A stretch of 64,000 bases of DNA from Hyalella azteca (taxonomy: Eukaryota > Arthropoda > Malacostraca > Amphipoda > Hyalellidae). A program made the translations under genes and the position numbers. The DNA lies in NCBI RefSeq assembly GCF_000764305.2, contig NW_025946676.1:1-64000 (forward strand), given 5' to 3'. How positions within the stretch are numbered: the stretch's first letter is position 1; the number at the start of each line of letters is the position of its first letter. The notes below the pieces were generated by a model that had not been told where the DNA came from, did no database searches, and saw nothing but the letters and a program-made list of their open reading frames with translations. Shown piece by piece: positions 10,975-22,969 of this stretch.

Positions 10975-13900
10975 CGAGTATATAGAGTATGGAGTAGTTC
11001 ACTCTATACTCGTCATTTCGGGTCCCTATTTTTTAAACAACTTGAAATAGATATTTAATCACATTAGATTAGTTTCATTTGAACAATTCATTTTTGAAGC
11101 ATCGAAGACGTCTGCACGAATGAACCCTTTACATCTTAATATTCGTTATCAACAATATGTGACTAGATAATTTCTAACTTCGAAATAAACGGATTAGTTT
11201 CTAAAATAATAATTCGATACATAAGAATTTTTCTAGTCCACTCCAGTCAAAGACTTTTTTCCAGTCCACTTAGAAATTTATCACTAAGAAGCCTTATAAC
11301 CCAAAAGTGTTCTGTATAAATAATCCATGAGCCTCTCCTATATAGCATATTTAATTAAAGACGCATTGCAATAGCTCCATCTACAATACTTGTCTAGTAT
11401 ACAATTGCACAAAGCCACCATTTGTACGTTTTCATAAAAACGTATGTCTTTAATAGCTTATCAGTTCTGTGTATATTTGAACAGCTTTCCAAAGATCGGT
11501 CAATAAAAGCATTGCTGTAACTGTCAATTATTTATCACCATTAGCAAGTAACTCAGTTATTATCGCTCTGCAAGATTTGCTAAATTTGAAAATAAGCAAA
11601 ATAGTCAAATCATTAGAGCTAGTTTGAGAATTTATTTCCAACATGTTCGAGCAATAGATCGTATTATTATTTTGATTTAATGCATTACCGCCTAATTTGC
11701 TGAAATCTGATACCAAATGTGTTTTGTAAATTGAAATGATATTGGGCTCCCTGAAGTCAGCCGTAAGACCTGCTGCAAGACCGGCGGACCTAAAGTTCGA
11801 CGGGTTCGGTTTCAAAGAAAACTCTCCAGAAATTCATCTTAATTTCAAATATCACATCACTTAATGATAAATGCCAGCTCTCAACTCACAGTGGCTGATT
11901 TTCAGTTGGTATAACATTGTTCTATTCGTATCGACTTTCGAAACGGTTCTTTTTGAAAGCGATTAATCGCAATTATGTAGATCTTCTTTCCACTGGGATG
12001 CAAGCAATAGCAGATGATGACCATTAATTGAATTTAATTATTTACTTTACATTTTAGCACGATTAAATTGGCAACATCGAAGTTATATTTCCCCTAACTT
12101 TGACCCTACAATATATAGCAGTTTTCGTTTGTTTTGTGCAAGTTGAGATTATTTTTAGGGGACGATGTTATATGTTACTCTCTTTATTTCATTGTCAGGC
12201 TCTCTATGTCATATTAAAAAAAATTATATAGTTATTAGAGTTTATTTTAATATAACGCCGAATTACGGTGTGCCTCAACAGATCCAGACACGGATCGTTG
12301 ACAACGGTTTCCTTGGTGGAGAGTTCGTAGTTATTAACTTTATAATTTTGAGAAATAAATGAAAATAGGAAAATATTAGTGATAAGTATAGTCTTTTCTT
12401 GTGATGTTTGCCGTCATCATCGCCAAAATGAATTCTGACACCAGCTTGTGTCATTAAAATTCAGCACCTGACGGCGACAACATTTGTGACTGCTTATTAA
12501 ATGCTTCATGAAGTGATGAATAAATATCAAATATATTTATTCAAATATATATTAAATATCATGTTTCATGTGATGCTGCCAACAAGGTGAGGGTTTGATT
12601 CTCTCTCCGATGCATGTTTCTTATCAGTGACTAAATGTTTTTCATTTACTAGAATATTGCAATACTGCAATTCAGTGGAATTTACGACGTTATCTTTAAT
12701 ATTCGAAGCATTGTGAGTAAAATTCCACACAACTAAATTCATTTTAAAAATACGTGACATTCAAAATTTGAGTATCATGTGTATGTGTAAATTGAGCATT
12801 ATATTAAAATGTCCCTTGGAAACCTGATATTTGGATTTTCACTTCCTATCAAGAGCTTAATTCGCCGAATCGAGAAAAATAATAAGAAAATTGTCAATAA
12901 GAAATACTCTCTGGTCTTCAATGAAACCTGCATTGAGCATTATGTGTATGTCTAAACTTTGATATTGCAGAACTGTTATAAATCAAAAATAACGTCGCGG
13001 GAGGCGATCAGTTTAACAATGAACGAGTATTGTTCGTAGATGTGCGTTGTTAAAAATTTAAATAAATACAAATATTATAATAATAGCGTAAATAAACATT
13101 TCATGTATTTACGCTAAATGAGACGCTGATCCCTCGTCATGAAATTGTTTATCATGTCATCCTTGCAGCGTCTCGCGTAACAGCCCGTTACTTCAAAGGT
13201 CCACGAATTGCCGCCAGTTTGGTAAAATATATATAGATTTTGATTTTTTAATTCGCTATCCGACTATTACATTTTTATGTTGACACCTGACAAATGTATC
13301 TCCTTCAGAGGATTTTCCAAACAAATAATTTTTTAGAGTTGCCGCAATGAAGTTGAGATTTGAAAATATGTGAGTCTAATTTTTTAATTAAAGCTCTATT
13401 AATGAGGGAACACTTTCTGAATATATATCGACTATTCAATTGTGGAATATCAATCCTAATGTGAACAATTGATGCTAATTAAGAAGCATTTCCAGCTTCA
13501 TACTCGACCGCATATATCGGAGCGCTTCAAATAATATGATATTAATAAAAAATAACTCGTCTTTCGATAAATTTCGGATTGAATTTTCCGTCATATTTTC
13601 CCATACGCTCAACATTAAGAACAATTCAGTAGAAATATTAGGAGGCTAAAATCATGAGATACAGCCTACAGGCTTCTTCTCAGTAATATGAACAAAGAGA
13701 ACGTACAAAAATTTATATCTTCTTCTGTGTAATTTAGAATCACAAGCTAGCACAACCTTTTATCTACATTTCATGTGGTATATTGAATACCAACATACGG
13801 CACAAAGGAAAACTTTTTCTCTAAACAGATTAAATTTGGGACGTTTATGATGTTCCTTGCAAACACAAGAAGCGTGCCTCGCAAAGAATCACGAGGTCTA

Positions 13901-14282
13901 TTTAAAATAGTTCGTATTCATACTGAGAGTCCGAATTAATTCAGCGTGGCATTTTAAGGTATTGTGGTTATAGTGCCGATTGGTTCACCAGAAAATAGAT
14001 AGGGAATCATGAGGAATCGCAATACCGCTAATGCTGCTGATGTCATCAGACAAAATGTTAATACTCACGAGCGCGTCTTATTTTTTTCATAAGTGTTTTC
14101 AATTGATGTTAAAGCTTATGTTTATTTCTTTAGTTGCTTTTTCTATCAGACCCTGGAGTTTGACCGCATCCAACGTTCCAAGTTCTACATCCAACATCCC
14201 TGGATTTTTCTGACGACCACAGAGAACAATTAAAGAGTGGACTACGACAAAAAAAAAAGACTGTGGTAAAGATGTTGATAAA
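10975..14282. other. Intergenic, no gene seen
   Basis: AT-rich sequence with no convincing exon, repeat or RNA gene. A B-box-like word (GGGTTTGATTCTC) near 12590 lacks a matching A box. Confidence 0.5.
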
Positions 14283-14744
14283 ATGAGTGGACAACGACAT
14301 CTTTACCAGAAAATTAACCAATACCGACCACTGGACTCCAAAATCGGAAGTCTGGTCCATAAGCGAGAAGAAATTAAATTTGTCAAGACTCACATTCTAT
14401 CCTTAGGAAATTTCCTGCTGAATCAGATCGTCACGTTCAGGAACGAGGTTGACATTAGACAGGTAATTCTTCACAGGCAAATCATTATGAGCTCTTTAAG
14501 GAGATCTCGGAGGAAAAAGTTTATCAAACAAATACTAGAATGGTGGGTAGTGGTCAGACTAACCTCCAGCGTGGCCTGGGACTGTTACGTCCGAAACACC
14601 AAGGATGCGATGGGTGAGGGCATTTCCAGAATGTGGTCCAGTAACTATCGTGAACCATTGTATCTAACAGAAGTGAAAAATAACTTTATTCAAAGATTTA
14701 CCGTTACTAGTAGTAATCAAGGTTATGTTCGAATGGAAATTTAA
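14283..14744 (+). CDS. Unrecognised open reading frame, 153 codons
   Basis: This is the longest non-repetitive open frame outside gene 2. It is rich in basic residues, including the patch SSLRRSRRKKFIKQILEWW, and has two tryptophans next to that patch. I do not recognise a domain, signal peptide or membrane segment. No splice pattern or promoter argues for expression. It could be a transposon-derived remnant or a chance open frame in AT-rich DNA. A chance frame is at least as likely as a gene. Confidence 0.22.
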   Translation: MSGQRHLYQKINQYRPLDSKIGSLVHKREEIKFVKTHILSLGNFLLNQIVTFRNEVDIRQVILHRQIIMSSLRRSRRKKFIKQILEWWVVVRLTSSVAWDCYVRNTKDAMGEGISRMWSSNYREPLYLTEVKNNFIQRFTVTSSNQGYVRMEI

Positions 14745-16058
14745 AGTTTCATTAATATTGTTATTAGAATGTGACTCTTATTAGAATATGACAGGACAAG
14801 AAAGTGTTGTGTTGGCTTACAGATGCATATTAATATACAGTGTGCAAGAGACTATGGGTGGGGGGTGTATAATAATATGTCGAATTCAATAGCTGCAAAG
14901 ATAAGAGTTGATAGTAAATATTATTGTGAAACCTCACGGACAAGATGTTGGGAAAAATTCCCACCCGGACATCTTGAAGCTTATTATGAAGAAGTAGAGA
15001 CAGCTCTGTCTTAATAAGACAGATGGTCATGTATAGCTTATCCTAAAGTAAACAAAGACGGTGACTTAAATTTCTTGGTACTTTGTGTCGCACCATAATT
15101 TCTTAAATATTTCATTAAGGTCCTTAGTTTTTGTGCACAATCCTTAATTGTTTTGTTTTTCTCTTCAGTCAAATGGTTCATGCGTTTTTCACCTCATTAT
15201 ACGAACATTTTGGCGGACCCATCGAGCTTAATGGCTGTTACCCCTTAAGGAAATATCAGCTTAATATTTAACCTGTGTTTGACCAGCACCTTAAGTTCTC
15301 ATTAAAGCTTCGTTAACAATCTACTTTGATTGGCGGGTTATATTTCAATCCTAAAATCTACCATAACTCTTTAGCTTTACCTTTAGTGCCAAGATGTTTA
15401 ATTTAGATTAAGGTGCTTTAAATTAGGGAACTGTGTTGACCTTCAAACTTTAATCTCTTCGGTTTGCAATCACCTCTATTGGCCGCGTATAAACTTAACA
15501 ATAGAGACCTGCATATTGCCATTAAACTGCCTTCTTATCAGTACCGCATACGTGTGTGTAAATATTTTGGTTTAAATAAGGTGAGCTTCACCCTGAATTA
15601 TTGTGATACTGAAAATCTGAAATATTCACAGTAATGTACTCGAATCCCCTTTGTTCAACTATACGTATTTCCTTGTTCAGTCTGTGTTCTCAAAACTCAA
15701 AGTCTCGGCCCGCATTAAGTTGACCTGGATGCTAGTTTTTGGAGGATTACCTCGAATCCGCTGCTTGTACAGCAGATAAAATCAAATAAAATTTGACTGA
15801 ATTACCTTTAATTCTCGTTCCTATGCCTTGAATTCTTGTTACACATTATGAAAGAATTTCTAGAAGACGATAACTCTCTGCGTAGGGAAAACTTCCTTAA
15901 AAAGCCAAGCACAACGGAGAAACACAGCTACGTTTATTATAAAAGTAATATATGCAGGTCAATACTGAAAAAGCCTCTCCAAACTTATTAGAGGAAAAAT
16001 GGTAAAAAATTGCCAAAATTAGATAACCTGCAGGAGCCTAACGAGCCTTATCAAACAG
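14745..16058. other. No gene identified; expected 5' part of gene 1
   Basis: The signal-peptide exon of the group-7-like gene should lie in or upstream of this stretch, but I could not identify a start codon with a compatible splice donor. Confidence 0.4.
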
Positions 16059-16202
16059 AGGGGCTCGTTGCTGGGGTCTGATTTCTGGCGTGGGTAGCAC
16101 CACCTGTGTGGCTAAATTGGACCGCCTTGCGAAGGCCGACCCTGGCAACGCCAATAACTACATCGATCTGGTCCTCTTCGAGCTAAACAAGCTGTTGCCT
16201 CC
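16059..16202 (+). CDS. Group-7 allergen-like (TULIP/JHBP-type) protein, internal exon A
   Basis: The frame is open from 16042 to the donor CC|GTAAGTAG at 16202 and reads ...KLDRLAKADPGNANNYIDLV followed by LFELNKLLPP. Here an amphipathic helix leads into the first strand of the fold. The exon ends in phase 2 and joins exactly to the next exon. The 5' boundary is uncertain. I placed it after the CAG at 16056-16058, and a TAA at 16039 sets the outer limit in this frame. Group-7 mite-allergen-like proteins are secreted lipid-binding relatives of BPI and juvenile-hormone-binding proteins. They are not enzymes. Composition is clearly more GC-rich than the flanks. A family of similar fold (takeout/JHBP) is the main alternative. 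Confidence 0.6.
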
Positions 16203-16204
16203 GT

Positions 16205-16284
16205 AAGTAGATAAAGGAACAAGTAGATGAGGGAACAAGTAGATGAGGGAACAAGTAGATGAGGGAACAAGTAGATGAGGGAAC
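16205..16284. repeat. 16-bp tandem repeat, 5 units, beside a splice donor
   Basis: Unit AAGTAGATGAGGGAAC repeats five times, with a slightly different first copy. The first copy begins inside the donor consensus (GTAAGTAG) of exon A, so the array probably grew from the start of the intron. Later units carry the CAAGTAGA word but no GTAAGT. Confidence 0.9.
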
Positions 16285-16837
16285 AATGCAGGATACTGCG
16301 TAAGCCAGTATATAACCTTACACTCAGCTTAGAGTTATTCTGGGTCTGCTTGGCTATATACCTGGGGCCATACTTTCAAAACTCTCTAAGTGAACGTTAG
16401 TACTTACGCTCTAATTTATTTTCCTGATTGGTGGAATTTGCTTGAAAGGCCGTCAATGATTTGCTCATGAACTTACGATCTCTTAACTTTTTTTGAAAGT
16501 ATAGGCGCTGATCGAAATCAGCTTCTGGTCAGAATCTCATCACTGACTTTATAGTGTCCTGAGTGTGACATGTGTGTCCTGAAAGTATGACAAGCTTGTC
16601 TTGAGCGTATAAGTGTGTCCTGAGTGTGACACAAACGTGTCCTGAGAGCATGATGACAAGTGAGAGTCTTAGAGCTAGGTTGCTCTTCAAGTCCGGCCGA
16701 AGCGGACATGAGCGGCTGATATACGCGCTTCCCTAGTCCTTGGCAGCACATTGGGAGAGTCAGGCCCGCACATAAATTGTGCTAGGGTAGATAAGAGTTT
16801 GACGTATCTACTATGAGTTCACTTACATATTTTACAG
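16285..16837. other. Intron of gene 1 (exon A to exon B)
   Basis: The intron runs from the GT at 16203 to the AG at 16837. It contains the 16-bp array and a degenerate GTGTCCTGAGTGTGACA-like repeat at about 16550-16650. The minus-strand open frames here are not supported as genes. Confidence 0.55.
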
Positions 16838-17018
16838 GCGAATTGACCTGCCCGACATCGGAGGTACGTTCGACCTGCACGACTGCTACGTATTCGGCCT
16901 GGACAACGGTGTGCACAGGTCGGGGGATGCAACGATGGTCACGGTCGAGGAAACTGTCAAGTTCTCGGCCGCCTTCTATATGAAAGATTTGGGACTTACC
17001 TGCACCTGGAAATATATG
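16838..17018 (+). CDS. Group-7 allergen-like protein, internal exon B
   Basis: The acceptor TATTTTACAG ends at 16837 and the donor ATG|GTAAGT is at 17018. Joined to exon A the codon CC+G restores proline, and the frame continues RIDLPDIGGTFDLHDCYVFG, then LDNGVHRSGDATMVTVEETV, then KFSAAFYMKDLGLTCTWKYM. The pattern G.[FL]D[LM]....V.GL.....R.GDA........V followed by a strand ending W/Y-x-Y is what I associate with the first half of group-7 mite allergens (Der p 7-type). Two cysteines (in HDCY and LTCT) could pair. The exon ends in phase 0. Clean splice sites on both sides and an in-phase join make this the strongest evidence for gene 1. Confidence 0.7.
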
Positions 17019-17139
17019 GTAAGTACACAATTATTTGCCGTTTTTTGTGAGGTGGTAATGAAGAAATTGTTAGTTGTGTTTTTTTACTGTGGCTGAGCAT
17101 TTTCTGCTGATTTGGCACGTGGGCAAGACAGAAGAAAGG

Positions 17140-17470
17140 GTTCACACCATACTGTTTGGGATATATACACACAGGTATATTCATCCCATATACATCCAGT
17201 TTGAGGAATATGTATTTCTGTCAGTGTGATATCCTGAATGAAGAAGAGATGTTCCTGTGAAGGTGGATACATCCAGGTTGAGAAAAATGTATTTCTGTTA
17301 GGGTGAATATAACCATGTTGAGGATGGTATTTTTCTGGGAGGATGAATTTCTGGGGGGGCGTCGCTTGAAAACTGGGGGGCGCTTATATTCCAGCAGGGG
17401 TTGAATATATATTTATTGAGGAACATATATATAGTCCTATTTGGGTGAATATATCCTGGTTGATTGCCGC
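17140..17470. repeat. Degenerate ~60-bp repeats in intron
   Basis: Phrases such as TGTATTTCTGT and GGTGGATACATCCAGGTTGA recur with many changes. It is a decayed minisatellite inside the 6.7-kb intron between exons B and C. Confidence 0.5.
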
Positions 17471-17547
17471 TACCTTGATGGCTGTCACTGAATTCTGAAA
17501 GTGATATAAATGTGAGCCTAAACCAACTCTTCACTGACCGCGAATCA

Positions 17548-17762
17548 AGCCTGTACTTGTCCTGAACTGAACCTGAACTGAGCCTGAACTGAACCTCGAA
17601 TTGATCTTAAAGTGAGGCTGAACAGAACCTGAACTGAACCTGAACTGAACCTGAACTGAGCCTAAAGTGAGCTCAAACTGAGCCTGAAATGTGCCGGAAC
17701 TGAGCCTGAACTGAGCCTGAACAGAGCCTGAACCAAACCTGAACTGAACCTGAAGAGAGCTG
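17548..17762. repeat. 11-bp minisatellite
   Basis: Unit CTGAACTGAAC or CTGAACTGAGC repeats about 19 times with scattered changes. Its minus-strand translation gives a false Q/F/S/G-rich open frame. Confidence 0.85.
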
Positions 17763-17877
17763 CAAAAGATGATAAACTTGAGCAGTAATTTAGTATTTAT
17801 TACTTCATTAATCATTTAAGACGAAATGGAGCGACAGATATGAAGCAGCAACACGCTGCAAAAAAAAACTTTATAAN

Positions 17878-19061
17878 GGACATGTTTCAGTACGTGGATG
17901 CTCATGTCACGGGACATGCTTCAGTACGTGGATGCTCATGTCACGGGACATGTTTCAGTACGTGGATGCTCATGTCACGGGACATGCTTCAGTACGTGGA
18001 TGCTCATGTCACGGGACATGTTTCAGTACGTGGATGCTCATGTCACGGGACATGCTTCAGTACGTGGATGCTCATGTCACGGGACATGTTTCAGTACGTG
18101 GATGCTCATGTCACGGGACATGCTTCAGTACGTGGATGCTCATGTCACGGGACATGTTTCAGTACGTGGATGCTCATGTCACGGGACATGCTTCAGTACG
18201 TGGATGCTCATGTCACGGGACATGTTTCAGTACGTGGATGCTCATGTCACGGGACATGCTTCAGTACGTGGATGCTCATGTCACGGGACATGTTTCAGTA
18301 CGTGGATGCTCATGTCACGGGACATGCTTCAGTACGTGGATGCTCATGTCACGGGACATGTTTCAGTACGTGGATGCTCATGTCACGGGACATGCTTCAG
18401 TACGTGGATGCTCATGTCACGGGACATGTTTCAGTACGTGGATGCTCATGTCACGGGACATGCTTCAGTACGTGGATGCTCATGTCACGGGACATGTTTC
18501 AGTACGTGGATGCTCATGTCACGGGACATGCTTCAGTACGTGGATGCTCATGTCACGGGACATGTTTCAGTACGTGGATGCTCATGTCACGGGACATGCT
18601 TCAGTACGTGGATGCTCATGTCACGGGACATGTTTCAGTACGTGGATGCTCATGTCACGGGACATGCTTCAGTACGTGGATGCTCATGTCACGGGACATG
18701 TTTCAGTACGTGGATGCTCATGTCACGGGACATGCTTCAGTACGTGGATGCTCATGTCACGGGACATGTTTCAGTACGTGGATGCTCATGTCACGGGACA
18801 TGCTTCAGTACGTGGATGCTCATGTCACGGGACATGTTTCAGTACGTGGATGCTCATGTCACGGGACATGCTTCAGTACGTGGATGCTCATGTCACGGGA
18901 CATGTTTCAGTACGTGGATGCTCATGTCACGGGACATGCTTCAGTACGTGGATGCTCATGTCACGGGACATGTTTCAGTACGTGGATGCTCATGTCACGG
19001 GACATGCTTCAGTACGTGGATGCTCATGTCACGGGACATGCTTCCGTACGTGGATGCTGCT
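17878..19061. repeat. 34-bp minisatellite (~35 units) organised as 68-bp dimers
   Basis: The unit runs GTACGTGGATGCTCATGTCA then CGGGACATGCTTCA. A single C/T difference (CATGCTTC versus CATGTTTC) alternates from unit to unit almost throughout, giving a strict 68-bp higher-order period. Each unit carries the palindrome CATGTC-ACGG-GACATG. All three plus frames are open for 377-423 codons only because the unit has no stop. These are not genes. The array starts right after the single-N gap at 17877, so its length is not reliable. Confidence 0.95.
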
Positions 19062-19339
19062 GTAAAACCTAAAACTAATTCCGGCCAGAAATGTACTGAA
19101 ATAAAATTCTTTGCATTTGTATCTCTGCCTGCGCCATTAACGGCCTTCCTCTCCTTGATTGCTCACTAATCTAATATCACGCAAGCTTCAATATAAAACT
19201 CCAATATTATCTAATATCACTCGCTCAATCTTAGATTCATATCCTAACTAGTCACTCTGCCACAAAAACCCTTCACAAATGAATGCATGTTTTATTATTA
19301 AACGGCTCAGGCTTCTAAGTCAAAGATTATAAGAGGCTN

Positions 19340-19541
19340 CATCAACGCACATCAATGCTCATCATCGCACATCAACTCACATCATCGCACATCATCGCAC
19401 ATCATCGCACATCATCGCACATCATCGCACATCATCGCACATCAATGCACATCAACGCGCATCAACTCACATCACCGCACATCAACGCACATCGTCGCAC
19501 ATCATCGCACATCAACGCACATCGTCGCACATCATCTCAGG
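19340..19541. repeat. 10-bp minisatellite
   Basis: Unit CATCATCGCA with variants (CATCAACGCA, CATCGTCGCA) repeats about 20 times, directly after the single-N gap at 19339. The short S/H/T-rich open frame across it is an artefact. Confidence 0.9.
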
Positions 19542-20915
19542 CGCATCAAAAGTTGCAGGCAAGCTATGGGGGATGCGTAGTTAACACGTTGACTACGGTT
19601 GTTTCATCTTGTACTATTATTTAATTTTTTGTACCGTTTTTAAACAGGGTTGCCAGACGGTCATTTTTTCCGGACAAATTCCGTGATTTAGTTTTTTTCA
19701 ATTGCGTTGGCCAGCTAAAATTTATGATAGGGGTACTTCTTAATTAAATTTTAAATACTGCGAAAAGAAAATAAATTGAATTTTAATAGCGGAACCTACA
19801 AATAAATTAGTATATATTGAGTTATCGGCCTTTTTTGTTCTCGGATTTGGCCGATTTAAGGCAACCTGAATTCTATACCACTACGTCATGGAGAAATACA
19901 TTTCGTGGTACGCATATGTACCAATACGTAGTCAACGTGTTAAGCCGTTTACTCACCGGCAGACATGAAACATGAATGATTGTATAATTTATTGACTGAA
20001 CTTGGTGTCTAATTAACTCATGACAGAATGGGAATAGCTAGGAATTTCGGGGTTACTTGGGATATGCAACTTAAAGCAAGTCTCTATCTCCGAATTGTAA
20101 GTTTTGTGCCTGAATACCTAGGACTTTTGGGATTATACTACATATATGAATATTCATAATTTATCTCCAAACAATATACTTAAGATTACATTAATATCTT
20201 ATCCAGTTGCAATATTTAATGGAAATTGAGGCGAGGGAGCACAGACCATTACTGAATATGTCGTGAATGACCATCGCTCAGTCTAACGCCATCAGGTGAC
20301 TTTAATTGAATTCCTTCACTAAGTCTGTTCGTTACGTCGCCCCTCGCAAAAAAAATGATTTTACGCCACATTTTTATATTCAAACTGTGGATATTAGATC
20401 AAATTTATAAACTTGTGTTAGAACTGTTATCGTGATGTAAAAAATTTGAACCCTGATGCTAGTAAAATTAACCGATAAAACCCCAATAAACCCTCGGTCT
20501 TCCACGCATTTCCGGATGAGATTCCTTGTGTTGGATAAACGAGCTAACCAAATTGGCGGGGATAGTTCCTAAAATCTACACAAAATTTGTAGCAATCTAT
20601 CTTAACAGGGCCACTTAATTGGTTTACAACTTATTCAAAAGCCTCCCAACACGGCATCTGACGACGAAATAACGATGATGAAACGACGTTTCAACGACAT
20701 AAACATCTAATCAACGATGTTTTAAGTCATTTGCCTGAAGGTCTTGATCTGTAGGCCGGCGCCTGATGAACCAACTAACTTCCTCCTGTCGCATGCCATT
20801 TATCAGCACAAGCGCTCGTTTCCTTGCTGCACCGCAGCGACACAAAATTAATGTGGTTCATGGGGTTACGATAGTGCGGGTAGAGCGTGTGGTCCTGCTC
20901 ATGTCTCTCGAAGAG
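19542..20915. other. Intronic sequence, no gene seen
   Basis: This lies within the presumed intron between exons B and C. I see nothing beyond AT-rich sequence and a few scattered ACGACG-type short repeats at about 20650-20720. Confidence 0.4.
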
Positions 20916-20938
20916 TTCACACACACACACACACACAC
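20916..20938. repeat. (AC)n microsatellite
   Basis: About ten uninterrupted CA dinucleotides. Confidence 0.9.
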
Positions 20939-20941
20939 TCG

Positions 20942-21220
20942 TTAGAGAAATTTGCGAGAAATTGTCAAATAGTGATGCATTTTTTGGTTAAATGTGCCAA
21001 AAAGGCACATACGTTCGCTTTCTGCTCATGCTTTGGGTAAAAAAGTGTGTTACTATTAGAACAATATGACAGGTCAATCACTGCGGAGAAATGTGCGAGA
21101 AATTGTCAAATAGGTATGCACTTTTTGGTTATGTGCCAAACAGGCGTATCAATTGAACGTTCGCTTTCTGCTCGTGCTATGGGTAAGAAAGTGTGTTACT
21201 AATAGAACAATATAACTTAT
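20942..21220 (+). mobile_element. Two adjacent partial copies of the CACTCAGA-type MITE
   Basis: Two ~130-bp segments (about 20942-21075 and 21083-21220) share GCGAGAAATTGTCAAATA, ATGCA-TTTTTTGGTTA, TTCGCTTTCTGCTC and GGGTAA-AAAGTGTGTTACTA. The last words match the inner right half of the MITE copies at 26.3, 26.6, 42.7 and 57.0 kb (ATGGGTAAGAAAGTGTGTCA, then GGACAATATGACC). Confidence 0.55.
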
Positions 21221-22340
21221 TAATTTTTTTAGTGTTGTCTTGAGTAAAACTTGTTGCCTGGCGCAGCATGTATGGAGGCGGTGCCCCGACCAATGCAGCC
21301 GCAGATGGTTCAACAACTTTGGATGACCGAAGGGATAGGCTCCCCCCTCCATGTGGCATGACCGGGGTTATAAGCCCCCCTCCTGTTGCATGACCGGGGG
21401 ACGAGCTGCAATGTCAAGGGGTTAAAGTACGCGGGTGTGAACTTTTTATGGCTATGGCGAGCAGCCACCGCCGTTAAAACTTCAGATCTTATCTTGCGTA
21501 TGAATTGCCCCTCGGTCACCTAACGTTTATGTGGTCGATATTCAATAGCATTTTCAACTTATAAGGAAAAGCTGTCCAGGCTCCAATATTTTTGTAATGA
21601 TATTTATATTTTGTCCTTGAAGGATACCCATGCATTGTGTGCACACATCTCAGATATTTTGTTTTGCATGCTCTCGATTTTACACAAATGAAACACAACT
21701 TTCTCCTATAAATGTATTTACTTTCACTTAAAATCAGCATTGTTTACTATCAGATTTATAGGAATGAATACAATGCTCTTAGCTGACGTGCTTTTCTTGA
21801 GTGGAATTGCTGATTGATTTCTAGAAAAAAAATCCTAGCCTAGAGAGGCCACTTTTTTTGTCTCTTGCCGACCCAGAAAACAGGCTTACAAATTCAGACA
21901 CAATATTTCCTCGCGTTCTAAAAAAATTCAGAACTCCAATACTGGACGAGATTGAGACAGAAAACACAACAGACACTTTATCTTTTGAATTATCGGCATT
22001 GCCGAGGAAACTTTACAGTGTTAAAGTCATGCCAGAGCGGCTACAGGGTGCGCCATAAGTAATGGACCGTCGCGCTCTGCACCACAAACCCGACTTGTTA
22101 CGGGCAGGTCTGGCCACGCAGGATCAAACACCCTATCTTGCAGCATGGGAATAACTGTCCCTTGAATAATTGAACGTTTAGTGACCTGCGACTGGAGCTG
22201 TGCATGCATTACGTTCAGCACGAAGCGGACAAAGAAGGGTGAACAGAATGCCTTCGTGCTGGACAACTTTTTTGTGAGCCACACTTGCAGTTAGCAACGG
22301 CAGTTAACACAGCACTGCAGTCACTTCTCATAACTGCCAA
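21221..22340. other. Intronic sequence with a possible transposon edge at ~22045
   Basis: Short open frames at 21858-22058 (+) and 22027-22284 (-) meet at the word CAGGGTGCGCCATAAGTAAT. That word resembles the terminal repeats of some Tc1-like elements, but I found no inverted partner or transposase motif. A short duplication of GCATGACCGGGG lies at about 21356-21402. Confidence 0.35.
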
Positions 22341-22969
22341 CACTATAGAGCACTGCAATCTCTACTTAGCACTACCAATACTATAGAGCACTGCAATCTC
22401 TACTTAGCACCGCCAATACTATAGAGCACTGCAATCTCTACTTAGCACCGCCAACACTATAGAGCACTGCAATCTCTACTTAGCACTGCAACACTATAGA
22501 GCACTGCAATCTCTACTTAGCACCGCCAACACTATAGAGCACTGCAATCTCTACTTAGCACTGCAACACTATAGAGCACTGCAATCTCTACTTAGCACCG
22601 CCAACACTATAGAGCACTGCAATCTCTACTTAGCACTGCAACACTATAGAGCACTGCAATCTCTACTTAGCACTGCCAACACTATAGAGCACTGCAATCT
22701 CTACTTAGCACTGCCAACACTATAGAGCACTGCAATCTCTACTTAGCACTGCAAAACTATAGAGCACTGCAATCTCTACTTAGCACTGCCAACACTATAG
22801 AGCACTGCAATCTCTACTTAACACCTGTCTCTTATACACATCTAGATGTGTATAAGAGACAGCTATAGAGCACTGCAATCTCTACTCAGCACTGCAAACA
22901 CTATAGAGCACTGCAATCTCTACTTAGCACTGCCAACACTGTAGAGCACTGCAATCTCTACTCAGCAAT
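22341..22969. repeat. 36-38-bp minisatellite, interrupted by sequencing adapter
   Basis: Unit CACTATAGAGCACTGCAATC then TCTACTTAGCACYGCCAA repeats about 16 times, with 36- and 38-bp versions. A 38-bp adapter palindrome at 22825-22862 interrupts it, so the two parts may not be contiguous in the genome. Confidence 0.9.
22825..22862. other. Tn5 mosaic-end (Nextera-type) adapter junction
   Basis: CTGTCTCTTATACACATCT is immediately followed by its reverse complement AGATGTGTATAAGAGACAG. This is the known junction of Nextera mate-pair libraries, not genomic sequence. Confidence 0.95.

Noticed and set aside
12585..12605. tRNA B-box-like word near 12590
   Set aside because: No A box or cloverleaf partner in the surrounding 80 bases.
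17840..19169. Three overlapping plus-strand frames of 377-423 codons with regular cysteine/histidine repeats
   Set aside because: They are the three frames of the stop-free 34-bp array. No start context, splice sites or composition argues for translation, and all frames are equally open.
22027..22284. Minus-strand 85-codon frame ending at a CAGGGTGCGCCATAAGTAAT edge as a Tc1-like transposase
   Set aside because: No DDE or helix-turn-helix motif and no matching inverted end were found.
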